Shown here piece after piece: positions 43,796-55,857 of a stretch of 64,000 nucleotides of DNA (its first letter is position 1; each line of letters opens with the position of its first letter). The stretch covers positions 1 to 64,000 of the forward strand of contig WHVA01000066.1 of the NCBI GenBank assembly GCA_015179125.1. The letters run 5' to 3'. A program made the position numbers and the translations under genes. The notes under the pieces were generated by a model. That model was not told the origin of the DNA, did not search any database, and saw only the letters and a program-made list of their open reading frames with translations. This DNA is from Gautieria morchelliformis. Its lineage: Eukaryota; Basidiomycota; Agaricomycetes; Gomphales; Gomphaceae.

Positions 43796-44225
43796 TGTCA
43801 GCAACTTGGGGTTATGGCAGGGAAGGTTCGGTAGAGCTCTTAGAAAGCTAGAATCAAATTCACTACATGATTTTCAGTCAACATGCTATGAAAATACAAG
43901 GAATACTACTTGCCTCTCTCAGTGAATTTATTGTCACTGAGAGAGGAGCACTATCCTGTCTCAGAAGGCATATACGTGCACCTGGCCCTTTAGCGCTCAA
44001 TAGCTCGCGCGTCGAAGTCATTTCAAACTCCACTGGGTGCAGCCGCCTGTGAAAATAGAGATAACAAAGTGAAATGGAGAGATAGGGAGTGACTGGAAAT
44101 TTTCGAAAATAATCAGAGAAATGAATGCATGGTACAAGAACAATGTGAAAAGAGATTGAAACACCATACAATAAATCGAATACATTATGCTTGATTTTGG
44201 TGCAGGAGCATAAATGCACCCAACA
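43796..44225 (-). repeat. 3' LTR of copia element
   Basis: Plus-strand ends are TGTCAGCAACTTGG and GCACCCAACA, next to the PPT read as GAGGGGGCG in element sense. It contains a hairpin with 12-bp arms (CTCTCTCAGTGA and complement, 43914-43925 and 43934-43945). Confidence 0.85.
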
Positions 44226-44238
44226 CGCCCCCTCAAGC

Positions 44239-47200
44239 TTAATATATTCCGATTCTCTTGTTGAGGATTCTCACTCTAGGACTAGGAAGTCCTTTAGTGA
44301 GAAGATTAGCTAGCATGTGTTCCGTTGGTAGGTACACAAGCTTAATTTCTCCATCTTTGACTATATCTCGAATGAAATATAATCTAATGTCGAAATGCTT
44401 GGTCCTCGTGTGTTGTTGAGTGCCATAGACAATGGCAATGGCTGATTGATTGTCTGAATAAAGTTTGATGGGATAATTCAGCGGTTGGAACACTTCAGAA
44501 ATAAAGTGGCGCATCCATAAGGCTTCTTTGCTCGCATGAGTCAGAGCAATGAATTCGGCTTCAGTTGATGATAGGGCTACTATGGATTGTTTTTGACAAC
44601 TCCATGATACTGTCCATCCATCAATCTGAAAAATATAAGCCGAGTATGAGTGCCTGTGCTCTTGTGAAGCCCAATCCGCATCTGAATACCCAATGAGGCC
44701 GTCTCGATTCTTCCCAAGTGTCAATTTGTAGTCCATCGTGCCTTTTAGATATTTAAAGACACGCTTGACTGCATTCCAATGAGTTGGACCTGGGTTTTCG
44801 AGGAATTGAGAAAGTAATGAGACTGCGAATGCAATGTCTGGTCGAGTGGCTACTGCTGCCCACATCAATGATCATATCGCTTGTCTGTATGGAACTCTTG
44901 ACATCTTCTGTTTGTCTTCATCTGTGGAAGGGCATTGGTCCCTGGATAATTTAATGGCTGGGTCGAGAGGCATGGAAAATGTTTTGGCATCATCCAGATT
45001 GAATTTTTTGATGATTTTCTGGATGTATGCATTTTGGGATATTGCAATCGATTTGTTGTTCCAATCTCTTTCGATTTCGAGGTTCAAAATCCAGTGAATC
45101 TCACCTAGATCTTTCATGCTGAAGATCTGGGCAAGGTCATGCTTTACCCCATCGAGGATTGGTTGACTCTCAGCTGTGATAGTGAGGTCATCTACTGCCG
45201 TTGCAATAATCGCATGCCCTCTCGGTCCACGTCTGCAAAACACAGCTCCATCCGAAGCTGATTTAGTGAATCCTAACTTGAGAAATTCACCACTCAGACG
45301 TTTGTACCATTCCCTTCCAGACTGTTTGAGGCCGTAAAGTGCTTTCTTCAGCAGGAGGACATCATCTTTGTCTCCGGTCTCATATCCATACGGCTGTCTC
45401 ATGTAAATAGGTTCTGGCAGTGTAGCATTCAAATACGCACTGTCCACATCCATTTGGTGAATAGGCCAATTATTCCTGGCAGCAATGGCACATATAATCC
45501 GTAAGGAAGTCATCCGAGCAACGGGTGCATAGGTTTCATTGTAGTCGACTCCAAAACTTTGTGTAAAGCCTTGGGCGACCATCCTAGATCTAGGTGTAAT
45601 GGGTTCACCTTCTGGATTGCGTTTCCAGAGGAATACCCATCTATCTCCGACAATATTTGCCCCAGGAGGTGGTTTAACCACTTCCCATACACCTTTGTCG
45701 AGTAGCACCTTGTACTCTTTATCCATCAATGCTTTCCACATAGGATCATTTAAGGCTTCATCTGCATTGCTAGGCTCGGTCTGATTCAAATCCGGCAGCA
45801 CCTTATCTTTGTTTTGATCGGAGGTCGAAAGTGTACTGATGGCAAGGTTATAATCACTGATGCCGTCAGTTTCAGAGGATAAATCTTGTTCGAATAATTT
45901 GTCTTGATGGTCCTCAATGTCCTCGTAAGCTAGTGTAGTAATGTCTGCACCAGCATGTCTCTTAGCTTGAGATCTTGTTACGGGACCACTTGGGGCCAGC
46001 TGCACCTGCTGCTGATGGATCCTCTCGCTTCTCCTTATTGGAGCAGCTTCTTTAGGTCTGACATCAACAGTCTGACTGGGTTGCAGCTCTTCAAGACGTT
46101 CCTCTGGTTCATTATCGTCTATTTCCTCGATCTTTGCCTCCTCGCTGACTAAGCGACTAGGCATGGGTGCTGGCGCCGAGATGGCCTGTATCATTTTTCT
46201 GGATGTAGGTAGCTGTGACGCTTCAATAGAAATGATTGGAGCTTTGCCCCCCTTCATCTCTGAGTCAAATATAACATTCCGCTCGACAGAAACCTTCTGA
46301 GAGTCAGGCCAGTAGATGCAGTGACCATGGCTCTGTCCAGAGATTCCTATCCACCGAGCTCTTTTGGCACGGGCTGCTAGTTTGTTTCCCTCTTTGACTT
46401 TAACGTAGACTTCAATTCCCCACACGTGTATGTCCTTCAGGTTCGGTTTCTCGTGATGGATCATTTCAAAAGGGGTTTTGTCTGGCAAAGCTCTTGTGTG
46501 TGTCCGATTCCTAAGATAGTTGGCGTGCAAAATTGCATGCCCCCATAGAGTCTTAGGAAGACTTGATTCCAATAGCATGGCACGAGCTCTTTCAACTAGA
46601 GTTCGGTTTAAACATTCAGCAACACCATTTGACTCTGGGGTGTCGTGTACGGTTAACCGATGCTTCGTGCCTTGCTTGGCTAAATGCTGTTCAAATTCCG
46701 AGCTTGTATATTCGCCCCCTCTGTCAGAAACAAGTGCTTTGATGTGCACTTCCTCTGTCGAAGCATCAAGGCCTCGTAGAGTTTGTATTTTGAAAATGCT
46801 TCCGATTTGTTTGCCATCAAATAGATAACCGATTCCCTTGAGTAATCGTCGATGAAAGACACATAATAGGATTTCTTGTCAATTGTGGAGTGTCTCGCTG
46901 GTCCCCAGACATCAGAATAAATTCTGTCACCGAATTTTGATGATCGGCTTCTGGGTTCCTGAGGAAGTGATTTACGTGCAATCTTGGCTTGAATGCACGC
47001 ATCGCAAACAACCTTGTCGCCCTTTGAGCTCAATTCAATGCCTAATATCATGCCACAGTTGAGCAAATGCTGTAGGGACTTTTGTGAAATGTGCCCCATT
47101 TTCTGATGTATCTCCATGGCTGATGCGCATACATGCGCTTCGGCACTTGTGTGTTGTAAGTCAAATCGATATAGGCCATTCAGTTTCGGTGCTTGCATCA

Positions 47201-47342
47201 ATATTCTGCCTTTACGATTGGATATTGTGCATTTCTGATTGGCTATTTGAGTGTTATAGCCTGCATCAATCCACCAGCCGATCGAGATCAGGGTAACAGC
47301 CATTTTGGGCACGTAGAACGTATCCTTCAATGTGATCTTCAC
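44239..47342 (-). pseudogene. Pol of copia element: integrase, RT, RNase H
   Basis: First frame (47342-46680): GAG-pre-integrase HQKMGHISQKSLQHLL with CDACIQAK, then integrase core Asp (IYSDVWGP) and FIDDYSR. Second frame (46749-44872): SDRGGEYTSSEF, NGVAECLNRTL (third acidic residue), RT with WKRNPEGE, TYAPVARMTSLR, QMDVDSAYLNA and catalytic AVDDLTI in place of the usual YVDD. A TGA at about 44869-44871 interrupts SLMWAAVATRPDIAF. RNase H follows (WTVSWSCQKQSIVALSSTEAE, LYSDNQSA, TRTKHFDIR) and ends at 44239. Confidence 0.9.
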
Positions 47343-48487
47343 AGTCTTATCTCCAATTTATTAGATAGCACGAGTGAGCCTGAACCGAAGGCATCAAAAG
47401 TGCCTTTGTTGGCTGCACAAATTGTGCGAGGTTGTGAGAATGGACTGTAATCCCTCAATAAAGTCTTGTGAGGGGTCATATGTGCAGTTGTTCCAGTGTC
47501 GAGGATAACAACAGTGTCCAAGGATAAACTACTCAAATTGGAGCAGTCGAAATTGGCGAAAGCGGCTGGACTGCCACTTTCATCCTCCTCAGAAGACACT
47601 TCTTCGGCAACATTCGCCTTGGCTTTGCCCTTCTTCTTTTTGGCTTTAGCTTTCTTTTTCTGATGTGGCCCCTGGTCTTCTTTACCACCTCCTTTAGCCC
47701 AGCAACTCTCGATAGCATGTCCAGGCTTGTGGCAATTAGTGCATGTAGGCACCTTCGGGTCTTTCTGGCCCTTCTGCCCTTTCGTAGATGAACCAATAAA
47801 TGCCTGCTCTTCTTGTGAAATATTGAGGGTCTTTCTCCTGTCATATTGAGCCTTTAGGACTCTGATAATATCATCAGGCACTAAGGGCATTCCACATTCT
47901 TCGAGCGACGTGGTAAGGGCATTCATAACTGCCTCATAGGAGGGTGGAAGTGACGCAAGGATGATATCCGTGAACTCTCCTTCAGAAATTCTGGCTCCCA
48001 TCTCATTAAGACGAGCATAGAGGTCTTGGGCCTTGTCCAAATGATCTCTCAAGTCTCCATCCTCAGGACACCTCATACTGCGAAGCTGTCTCTGTAGGTT
48101 GGTGAGGACCATCTTGGGCTTTTTGGTCATCTCATTGACCAATGCATCCCAGACTTCTTTTGCTGTATGCTTCTTCTGTAGCATCAGAGCTAGTGACTCT
48201 GACACTGAGACGATTATTTGGGTTTTTGCCTGTCCTTCTCTGGCAAGATACTTCTCCAGCTTCTCCTCAGCCTTCTCTATCTGAGTTTCCTCAGCTTCTG
48301 TAAGAATATGGCCTGGGGGCATGACTGGAGGATCAGGAGGTCGAATGGCTCTCCCTTCTATATGCCTGAGTAGATTTTTGGACTCAAAATAACTTGTGAG
48401 AGTAGCTCGCCACAGAGGCCAATTACTCCCATCTGTTGCAAGCTTCTCCACACCCAAAAGCTTCTGCGAAGTGTCTGCGGGGCCCAT
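47339..48487 (-). pseudogene. Gag and protease start of copia element
   Basis: It starts MGPADTSQKLLGVEKL and has the WPLWRATLTSYFESKNL region of UBN2/Copia Gag, a helical middle, a CCHC knuckle CTNCHKPGHAIESC (about 47750-47705), a Lys-rich linker and the protease active site VILDTGTTAHMTPH (about 47510-47470). The frame ends near 47339 within the protease, and pol continues in another frame. Open for 382 codons, so Gag alone could still be made. Confidence 0.85.
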
Positions 48488-48493
48488 AACCCT
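48480..48493 (-). other. Primer binding site overlapping the Gag start (half-tRNA iMet type)
   Basis: In element sense AGGGTTATGGGCCC directly follows the LTR. It differs by one base from the complement of the anticodon stem-loop of eukaryotic initiator tRNA-Met (GGGCTCATAACCC). Copia and Ty5 are known to prime from this region. The Gag ATG (48487-48485) lies in the site, opposite the CAU anticodon. Confidence 0.65.
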
Positions 48494-48666
48494 TGTTAGC
48501 AACTTGGGGTTATGGAAGGGAAGGTTTGGTAGAGCTCTTAGAAAGCTAGAATCAAATGTACTCTCTCAGTGAATTTATTGTCACTGTTATATTAATACAA
48601 TGCCTAGAATCAAATTCACTACATGATTTTCAGTCAACATGCTATGAAAATACAAGGAATGCTACT
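48494..48666 (-). repeat. Truncated, rearranged 5' LTR of copia element
   Basis: It shares TTAGCAACTTGGGGTTATGG and ACATGCTATGAAAATACAAGG segments with the 3' LTR. The CTCTCTCAGTGAATTTATTG segment has moved ahead of the CACTACATGATTTTCAG segment, and the LTR stops at 48666 where LINE sequence begins. Confidence 0.75.
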
Positions 48667-51300
48667 CAGAAATAAAGTCATAACTACATGAATGGTGGGA
48701 GACGAAAGGCTGCCCAACCATGTAAAAATCAAAAAAGATGGAGAGCCCATGAGAACCCTCAAGTCATGGGTTGGAAACAAAGTCTCCATAAGAGATAAAT
48801 GGAAAGACATAATAGATAAGCAGAAAGCAATAATGGACACATGCGCAAAAAGCCACCCCTCCCTGAGAGGGAAAGAACTAATACTAAAAGCACTGGTCAC
48901 ATCAAGGAGCTGGTTCCTAGCAACAGTAAGCGCATGCCCAAAGACGTAGAAAAAGAAATGACCAAAAACATGAAAAGCTTCCTATGGGATGGGAACAAAA
49001 GAGGACTGATGGAGCTAAAAGCTGCCACAGCCAATTGAGAAGATGGGGGCCTTGGCATCCCAGACATAAAAGCAAGGCTCACCGCAATACACATAATGTG
49101 GCTACAAAAATACCTAGTCATACAAGAAAGATGCCCAGACTGGGCTTGGATAGCAGACAGACTCATATTCAGAGACATAAACCCCAAAGCAGTCCCAAAG
49201 GTAGACGCCAAGTCGAGGATAAGCTGGTTGAAGCAAACGTGGAGAACCAAGCAAGGGTTACACTCCAGCCTGCCAACATCACTAAAAGAGATGCTAAAGA
49301 CGGCAGAGACGTACAGCATCAGAATACAGGCCAGAAAGACAGACAAGGGCCTAAAAGAGAAAATGACAGTCTGGCACAACGTTGTCAAGCTGGATGACAA
49401 TTACAAATGGAACAAAAAGGCAGCAAAGTGCCTGAAGAAAAACCACGACATAGTCACAATAAAAGACCTACTAAGGGCAAAAAGAGTGGAGATAACCCCA
49501 GAAAGAAAATGTGAAATACGGCGAAGACCCTATACAAAGGTTACCCAGAGAAATGGGACCCTGAAAAAGAAACCCCCTACATGGATGGGCTAGACCACAC
49601 GACAGGAAGGAAAAGAAAGTATAAACGCTTCACAAAGACGGGAGAAAATGTAGTGAACCCAGACATAACAGAAAGGGAACACCCAGAGAATGCAACAAGG
49701 ATATTCCTGGACAAAGAGAAAAAAGAGGAATGGCAGGCAAAGCCGACCTATAGAAAACATCACACAACAGGAAAGGAATGGGAAGTCTACACAGACGGAT
49801 CATGCCTTGACCTGAACACGGAGTCGGCCAGAACAGGGGCAGGAATATACTGCCAAGATAATGAAAACTATACAAAGGCAATAAGAGTGCCTGGTAGAAA
49901 ACAAACAAACCAGAGGGGGGAGCCAGTAGCCATCCTAAAGGCCCTAGAAATGATACCGAAAGGAGACCCCCTGAAAATTAAAACCGACTCTACTTACACA
50001 GCAGCCGGGATAATCAAAGGATTAAACAAATGGGAAGAAATGGCTTGGCTCAACGTAGACAACCCCAAAATCTTCAAGAAAATAAAGTACGAATTAACGA
50101 TAAGGGGCGCAGTCAACACCTTTGAATGGGTGAAGGGACACGCTGGCACCAAAGGAAATGAAGAGGCAGACAGGCTAACCTCACAAGGTGTGAACAAGGA
50201 TGAAACCGACGACATAAACCTGATCATCCTGAGAGACTATGAGCTCCAAGGGACGAGGCTACAAAGCCTAATGCAAAAACTAGCCTACGAGCTAATAATG
50301 AGAGGAAAGAATATTGACCCAGTAACAAAAACTGGAAAGACGAAGCTTGCTGAAACAAAGGCAGAGCTACAAGAAACATTGGGAGTAAGCCCAACAGAAA
50401 GGACCATATGAAGACACTAAAGTCGCCCACGATAAGGAGAAATATCGCAGACTTCCTATGGAAACTGCTCCACGGAGGTTAAGAGTCAGAGTATATTGGA
50501 AAAACATACCCAGCTACGAAGAGAGGGCCAGCTGTAAACAATGCAGAGGCCTGGAAACAATGAACCACATCTGGTTTGAGTGCCAAACCTTGGGCCAGTC
50601 AGAGCTCTGGGAAGCAGCAGAAGCGCTATGGAAAAAGACAACAGATAAAAGAAGGGGTGAATGAATGGATACACCCGAATGAAAACCTGCTAAGAGGACT
50701 AGGAGCCATAAAAAAAGCAGAATGCTTCTCCTCAACACAAATGCTGCAGAAATACAAGGACCTGGTCCTAGAGATGGTGTGGATCCTATGGAAGATAAGA
50801 AACGAATCGACAATCGGAGAAAAAGCCTTCACAAGGAAAGAAGTGAAGGCAAAATGGGTGGCAGAAATAAACCACCTAATACAAAGGGAACACTCAACGG
50901 CCCTGATAAGAAAGGAAAAGCAAAAGCAAAAGAGAAGCCAGGATATAAAGCGCTTCAAGGAAAAATGGGCTCACACGAACTTCGCAGTGGTGCTACACAA
51001 AGGTAACTTGACCATCAAAAGATGGGACAAGGAGCTCCCAGGTGGAGAAACGGGAGGAGACAGGTGAAAACAGAAAACATAAAAATATTACTTTAAAATC
51101 ATCAGATTATTGATACTAATAGCCAAGAGCCGTGTGGGATCAGATCCACGTCAAACCTGACTGCAGCCCCTACGGGCTGCAAGTGCGGGGCAGTGAACCT
51201 CGAATGTTGGGCCAGTGACAAGGGAGCCTGACCAACGAGGAGGGGGGGGGGGGGGGGTGTTTAGTGGGTAAAAGCCCCACACTGTCTCCCAAAAGGGAGT
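48667..51300 (+). mobile_element. LINE (Tad/I-like non-LTR retrotransposon), 5' truncated
   Basis: Only the 3' part is present: end of the RT region, RNase H and a zinc-binding zf-RVT-like motif, then a 3' region with a short structured segment (CTGCAGCCCCTACGGGCTGCAAG near 51160) and a poly-G run of 17 at about 51242-51258. 5' truncation is the normal outcome of target-primed reverse transcription. The 3' end is not fixed; no poly-A tail is seen. Coding is A-rich, unlike flanking genes. Confidence 0.75.
48692..50660 (+). pseudogene. LINE ORF2 C-terminal part: RT end, RNase H, zf-RVT
   Basis: RT tail: LRGKELILKALVTSRSWFLA (about 48855-48915), then DVEKEMTKNMKSFLWDG, an in-frame TGA near 49038 and GGLGIPDIKARLTAI. 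RNase H: EVYTDGSCLDLN (about 49784), EPVAILKALE, KTDSTYTAAG and WVKGHAGTKGNEEADRL (about 50128-50180), so the D-E-D and final D are kept. Stop near 50409, one more shift near 50478, then CKQCRGLETMNHIWFEC, a CX2C...HX4C motif typical of zf-RVT. RNase H is within one 276-codon open frame (49581-50411). Confidence 0.8.
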
Positions 51301-51349
51301 TCTGTTAGCAGATTTCCCCTCCTTGGCAAAAAAATTTCATCAGAAAATG

Positions 51350-52568
51350 AACATAGTACAACATACTATACTCAACTGCGTGTCTGCGATGTACCCACTC
51401 AGTTGAACAATGCGATCAAGCAGTTTGCACAACAAAACCCCCGTGCAGCCTAGTGACACCATGGCTGATGCTCACTTGGGCGTAGGGCCCAAGGAAGTAG
51501 AAGACAGCGAAGTCATAGACCTCGCCGCACCTGTCCTAGCAACAGAGGATGCAGACACCATCGACCACGTGTCTCCGAGCATGGATGAGGTGGACGAACA
51601 GGATGGGGACAAGTCATGGTCCACATCCCACTCACCCCTGCCTCGTTACAAGGGCCAAATTGCCCGTCAGCAATGACGAAGGCTCAGCATCAGACCTCAA
51701 GAGCTGCAACGCAGCCCCCTGGCCGAAAGATCAGATAACCGTTGTTCCTCCAAAGGAACAATGTCAAAAATGACAAGCACCTGATGACAGTCAGGACTCG
51801 GAATACTTGAGCTCAAGCCAAAAGAGCTCAAGGACAAACACCATTGATGAAACAATGGTGACAGTGTGGCTGAACAACCAGCTGCACAAAGCAACCCAAC
51901 ACATCGGCCACACCAATGCGAGGAACGAGCAGATAGGCTGCAAGCTGGAGAACATGGCAGACGGGATTGCCGGCATAGTCACTATGGCACACGGACTAGC
52001 AAAGTCGCTTGTGGGTCTGTGAGCGTTGCTGACCGAGTCCCTCACAGACGTGTGCCAGAGCAATACAGAGATTGCCAGCGTATGGGCGACACTACAAGCT
52101 CTTGAGGACAAGAACGAGCACCGCCCTCACCGAGAGTCGCGCTGAGTGACAGACAGTGGATGCAAAAGCGCCGCTGAGGAGCAGCGCGAGGTGCACGACC
52201 AGCGACAAATGCCGCCACCGAATATCCCGTCTGTGCAGGACGTATGGTTCAGAAATGAACTGAGGAACCACGGGACCAATACGGCCCCAGTGAAGGATGG
52301 CAAAACCATCCAACAGGCGATCCGTGAGCAGGTGGCCTCGGAAATCAACTCTGAAGACACAGCCGTGAGCCTGGAGCTCAAAGTCGAGCACTGGCAACAG
52401 AAGGAGGTGCAAGCCGCCCGTCACTATATGCATGCCCTGGAGCTACGCAGACAGCACGCCGAAGAGGCGGTGACTCAAGTGCAGACCACCCAGCTGCTGA
52501 ACGAACAGCAGGAGCATGTTGTTCAGGAGGCCAGACAGGCATGCTCTGCTCTGTCAAGCAGACTATGA
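51350..52568 (+). pseudogene. Degenerate coding-like region, coiled-coil protein of unknown kind
   Basis: Open frames 51410-51676, 51807-52022 and 52146-52568 follow each other on the plus strand with short breaks (TGA, TAG). The first is acidic, the last strongly helical and Gln/Glu-rich (EQREVHDQRQM..., LRRQHAEEAVTQVQ, NEQQEHVVQEARQ), suggesting a coiled coil. No catalytic motif is found. It could be a retroelement Gag/ORF1 relic or a decayed host gene. Confidence 0.4.
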
Positions 52569-52619
52569 GTACAGAACACGGTGTCATGACGCGTTTATTT
52601 CCTATACCCAGTCACTCTG

Positions 52620-53080
52620 TCCTCCCATTCCTCACTCCACCTCTATGTTTGCTCCGATCACCCTTCGCCAAGTTCGGCGATCGATCTTCGCTGTTCACAT
52701 CATTTGCCATAGCCACGCCATCAAAGGATGATCGACGTCCTTGGACCGGCTTGGTGGTTCATCACTGGCCCTATCACCTCCTCTGCTCAACCCCCTTTCG
52801 ATGTTCCTATGATTGGATTGTCACGACTCATGTATTTCTTGCACCCAGCTATCCCTGTTTCCCCTTTCACCACTCCTCCTCCGTGTTTGCTCAGCTTCAC
52901 TCCGCCCTTCGACCACGCCTCCTCTATGTTCTCTCTGTTCACCCTTTGCTACATTTGCCGAATGACCATTCGCTGCTCGCATCATTTGCCAGCAGGCACG
53001 CCATCAAACGCGATTGACATCCTCTACCCGGCGTGATGGTCCATCACTGGCCCCATCATCTTCCCAATGCAACCCCTTTA
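52620..53080. repeat. Direct duplication of about 150 bp
   Basis: TTCGCTGTTCACATCATTTG...GGTTCATCACTGGCCC (52686-52770) recurs as TTCGCTGCTCGCATCATTTG...GGTCCATCACTGGCCC (52970-53053), about 283 bp apart. Confidence 0.7.
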
Positions 53081-53430
53081 GGCGTTCATATGGCCGGAAT
53101 GCATTCGCAGGATGTCCTACCCATAGATTGTCTGGGGGGTCAACCCAGCAGACGAAGAGTCCATGCAGGGTGGTGTATATGCAGGTCCCAAGGTGTGTTT
53201 TCATACATAGGTGCCTTCGCCCTCTTTGTTTCATGTTCGCACTCCTCTTCCATTCTATTGTATGTTTATTTCATCTATTTGTGTCATGATGTTGTTTTAT
53301 TTACTGTCAAGCTGCTCACCAGGCACTCCTCTCTGGGGTTCTCTGGCTATACTGGTGGCTGGCTTACTATGGCTTTGGCTGGGCTCTGGGTTTCTCTGTC
53401 AGTCTCTGGCTTGGCATTAATAACAGCTTC
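53080..53430. other. Non-coding stretch
   Basis: No gene recognised; short open stretches only. Confidence 0.35.
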
Positions 53431-53439
53431 TGCTTCAAT

Positions 53440-53770
53440 GTACTGTACTTTTTTGACATTTTTTCGCAAATAGATGTCAATAAATTATCCTGACTTTGTG
53501 AAAATTGACAACAGCTCCAGCGTAAATGTACAGTGCATTTTTTTGACATTTTTCGAAAAATAGATAATCCTATCTTAGCTAAAATTAATAACCATCTCAG
53601 CTTACAAGTACTAGACATTTTCTTGACATTTTTTCAAAAAATAGATAATCCTGACTTTGCTAAAATTAATGACAGCAGCTGCTTAAATATGGTTTCCTTG
53701 ACTATTTTATTTATGTCTGTATATGTCACAAAATAGATATTGATACATGTCCCTGACTTTGCTAAAAGTT
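53440..53770. repeat. Tandem repeat, about 95-bp unit, 3-4 copies
   Basis: Each unit has CATTTTTTTGACATTTTT, AAATAGATAATCCTGACTTTG and CTAAAATTAATGACAGC. Copies start near 53450, 53535 and 53615, with a partial one near 53735. Confidence 0.8.
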
Positions 53771-53786
53771 AATAAGTAGTAACAGC

Positions 53787-55130
53787 CTCTGCTTGCTTCA
53801 CTTTGAGGCCCTTGGGGATATGCTACACATGCTATACTTGAGGGGCATGCTACACACACTATGCATGGGGACACGCATGTTATGCGTGGAGACATGCACA
53901 CTATGCTTGGGGACACGCATGCTATGTGTGGAGACACTCATGTTATGCATGGAGACACACATGTTATGTGTGGGGACACACACACTATGCTTGGGGACAT
54001 GCATGTTATGCGTGGGGACACGCATGTTATGCGTGTTACAATTCCAACACCATCCATATACCCATTCCTCCTGTCCAAAACCCCATGTCATAACCTGTGC
54101 CACTAATCATCAGCCTACCCCCTCGAATGCACATATGTCCACTCGCTACACCACAACGTCCCACCGGTCCACGAGCACATAGACAACCCAGCCATCAGCG
54201 GATCCGCCCCTGAACCCCGAAACCGAGACGCCTCCACGGATCAGTACGATGATCATTCCAGCCTCTGCTTGCTTCGCTTTGAGGCCCTTGGGATATGCTA
54301 CACACACTATGCATGGGGACATGCACGCTATGCATGGGGACACGCACGCTATGCATGGGGACACGCATGCTATGCATGGAGACACATAAGTTATGCGTGG
54401 AGACATGCATGTTAGGTGTGGAGACATGCATGTTAGGTGTGGAGACATGCATGTTAGGCGTGGAAACATGCATGTTAGGTATGGAGACATGCATGTTGTG
54501 CATGGGGACACGCATGCTATGCTTGGGGACATGCATGTTATGCATAGAGACACACATGTTATGCATGGGCACACACACACTATGCATGGGGATGTGCACA
54601 CTATATGGTGGGATACACTATGCTTGAGGACATACTATGCTTGGGGACAGACACACTATGCTTGGGGGACATGGTACAAACATGAGACACACTACGCACA
54701 CTATGCATGGGGAAAACACTACAAACAAGGGACATACTACACATGCTATCCTTGGGGGACACACTTTGCACACTATACTTGAGGGAGAGGCTACACACAC
54801 TATGTGTAGGGAGAGGCTACACACACTATGTGTAGGGAGATGCTACACATGTGGACACGCTATGCATGGGGACACACATGCTATAATTTAGGGACATGCT
54901 ACACACAAAATACTTGAGGGATATGTTATGCATGTGGGACATGCCACACACACGGTACTTGGGGACATGCTGCATGTGGGGACACACTATCCACACTATA
55001 CTTGGGGACACAGTACATGTGGGGACATGCCACCTGTGAGGACACGCTATGTGTGAGGATGCGATATGTGTGAGGACAGATGAAGTGTGATGACACACTA
55101 CAGGTGAGGACATGCTACACGTGAGGTAGG
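53787..55130. repeat. GACA-rich minisatellite in two related blocks
   Basis: Units of about 22-26 bp (GGGGACACGCATGTTATGCGT and variants) occur at 53850-54035 and 54310-55115. Both blocks are preceded by the same lead CAGCCTCTGCTTGCTTCRCT...TATGCTACACA (53787 and 54261), so a segment of about 470 bp was duplicated. The open frames across it in several phases are repeat artefacts. Confidence 0.85.
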
Positions 55131-55169
55131 GGACACACAGACATGGGAGAAATGTGTAGAGTCATTACC

Positions 55170-55857
55170 TGTTATGTATTGGGTTTGGCTCTAAGAGGAC
55201 TGCGGCTTCAACTTATATGTTGCGCCCCCAACTATCATCCTAAGTATTTTGGAGATTGGAGATCAGAAGTTGGAGGAGGTCAAGTATTATAACTGAAGAG
55301 GTAAGGGTTCAAGAATTAAGTGAAGTTGGATATCAGAAATCGAGTTGGAAGATGGAGGTCAGAGAGACAGAGGCCTTGCAAGTACTTGCTCTGCTAAGAA
55401 TAGGAAACAGTGCAAAGGGAGTCACATATTAAAGTTGATTATCTAATTGTAGAACAGAGGCATACATGACTGGGTTTTATACAAAGAGCTGAGACAAGAT
55501 GTCAGAAGGTAGAGAGGTAAGCAATTCCAGTGCAAGCGAAAGTCACTAGGATACATGGAGTAAGTAACTAATGCGGAACAAGAGGAACTACCAGGGGGTG
55601 CAGGGTAGAACTAAGAACAATGGGCAAAAGAACAAGGGGTGTGTAGGTCTAATTGATAGCAAAACAAATGGAACTTCTGATGATCCAGACTTGCTGTGCT
55701 GACAGTTGAGTACGGAAGGCCGGTGAATAGAGGCATAGGGGGAAGCATGTGAATAGGAAAGAACAAGGGGATCAAAAGGTCAAAGTGCAGACATTGTGGA
55801 ATAGAGTTGGAGGAGGTGTGGAGGTACTGGGGTTGGTCAACCAGTATGGTCATAACA
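55170..55857 (-). mobile_element. Solo LTR of Ty3 family A, TSD TTACC
   Basis: It starts TGTTATGTATT and ends GTCATAACA. TTACC at 55165-55169 is repeated at 55858-55862. It shares GTTGCGCCCCCAA and the ATTATCTAATTG primer-complement region with the other copies. Orientation by comparison with 3298-3989. Confidence 0.92.

Larger units (their letters stand above)
43796..48666 (-). mobile_element. Ty1/copia retrotransposon, degraded
   Basis: On the minus strand: partial 5' LTR (48666-48494), primer site, gag, protease, integrase, RT, RNase H, polypurine tract (about 44226-44236), 3' LTR (44225-43796). The domain order integrase before RT is the copia signature. Two frame changes (near 47340 and 46750) and one in-frame TGA (about 44869) disable it. 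It inserted into the DDE transposase relic; its 5' end was later lost or overrun by a LINE. Confidence 0.92.

Noticed and set aside
53793..54782. Frames of repeated MHGDTHVMCG-like residues on both strands
   Set aside because: They are translations of the minisatellite in several phases, with no sign of a gene.
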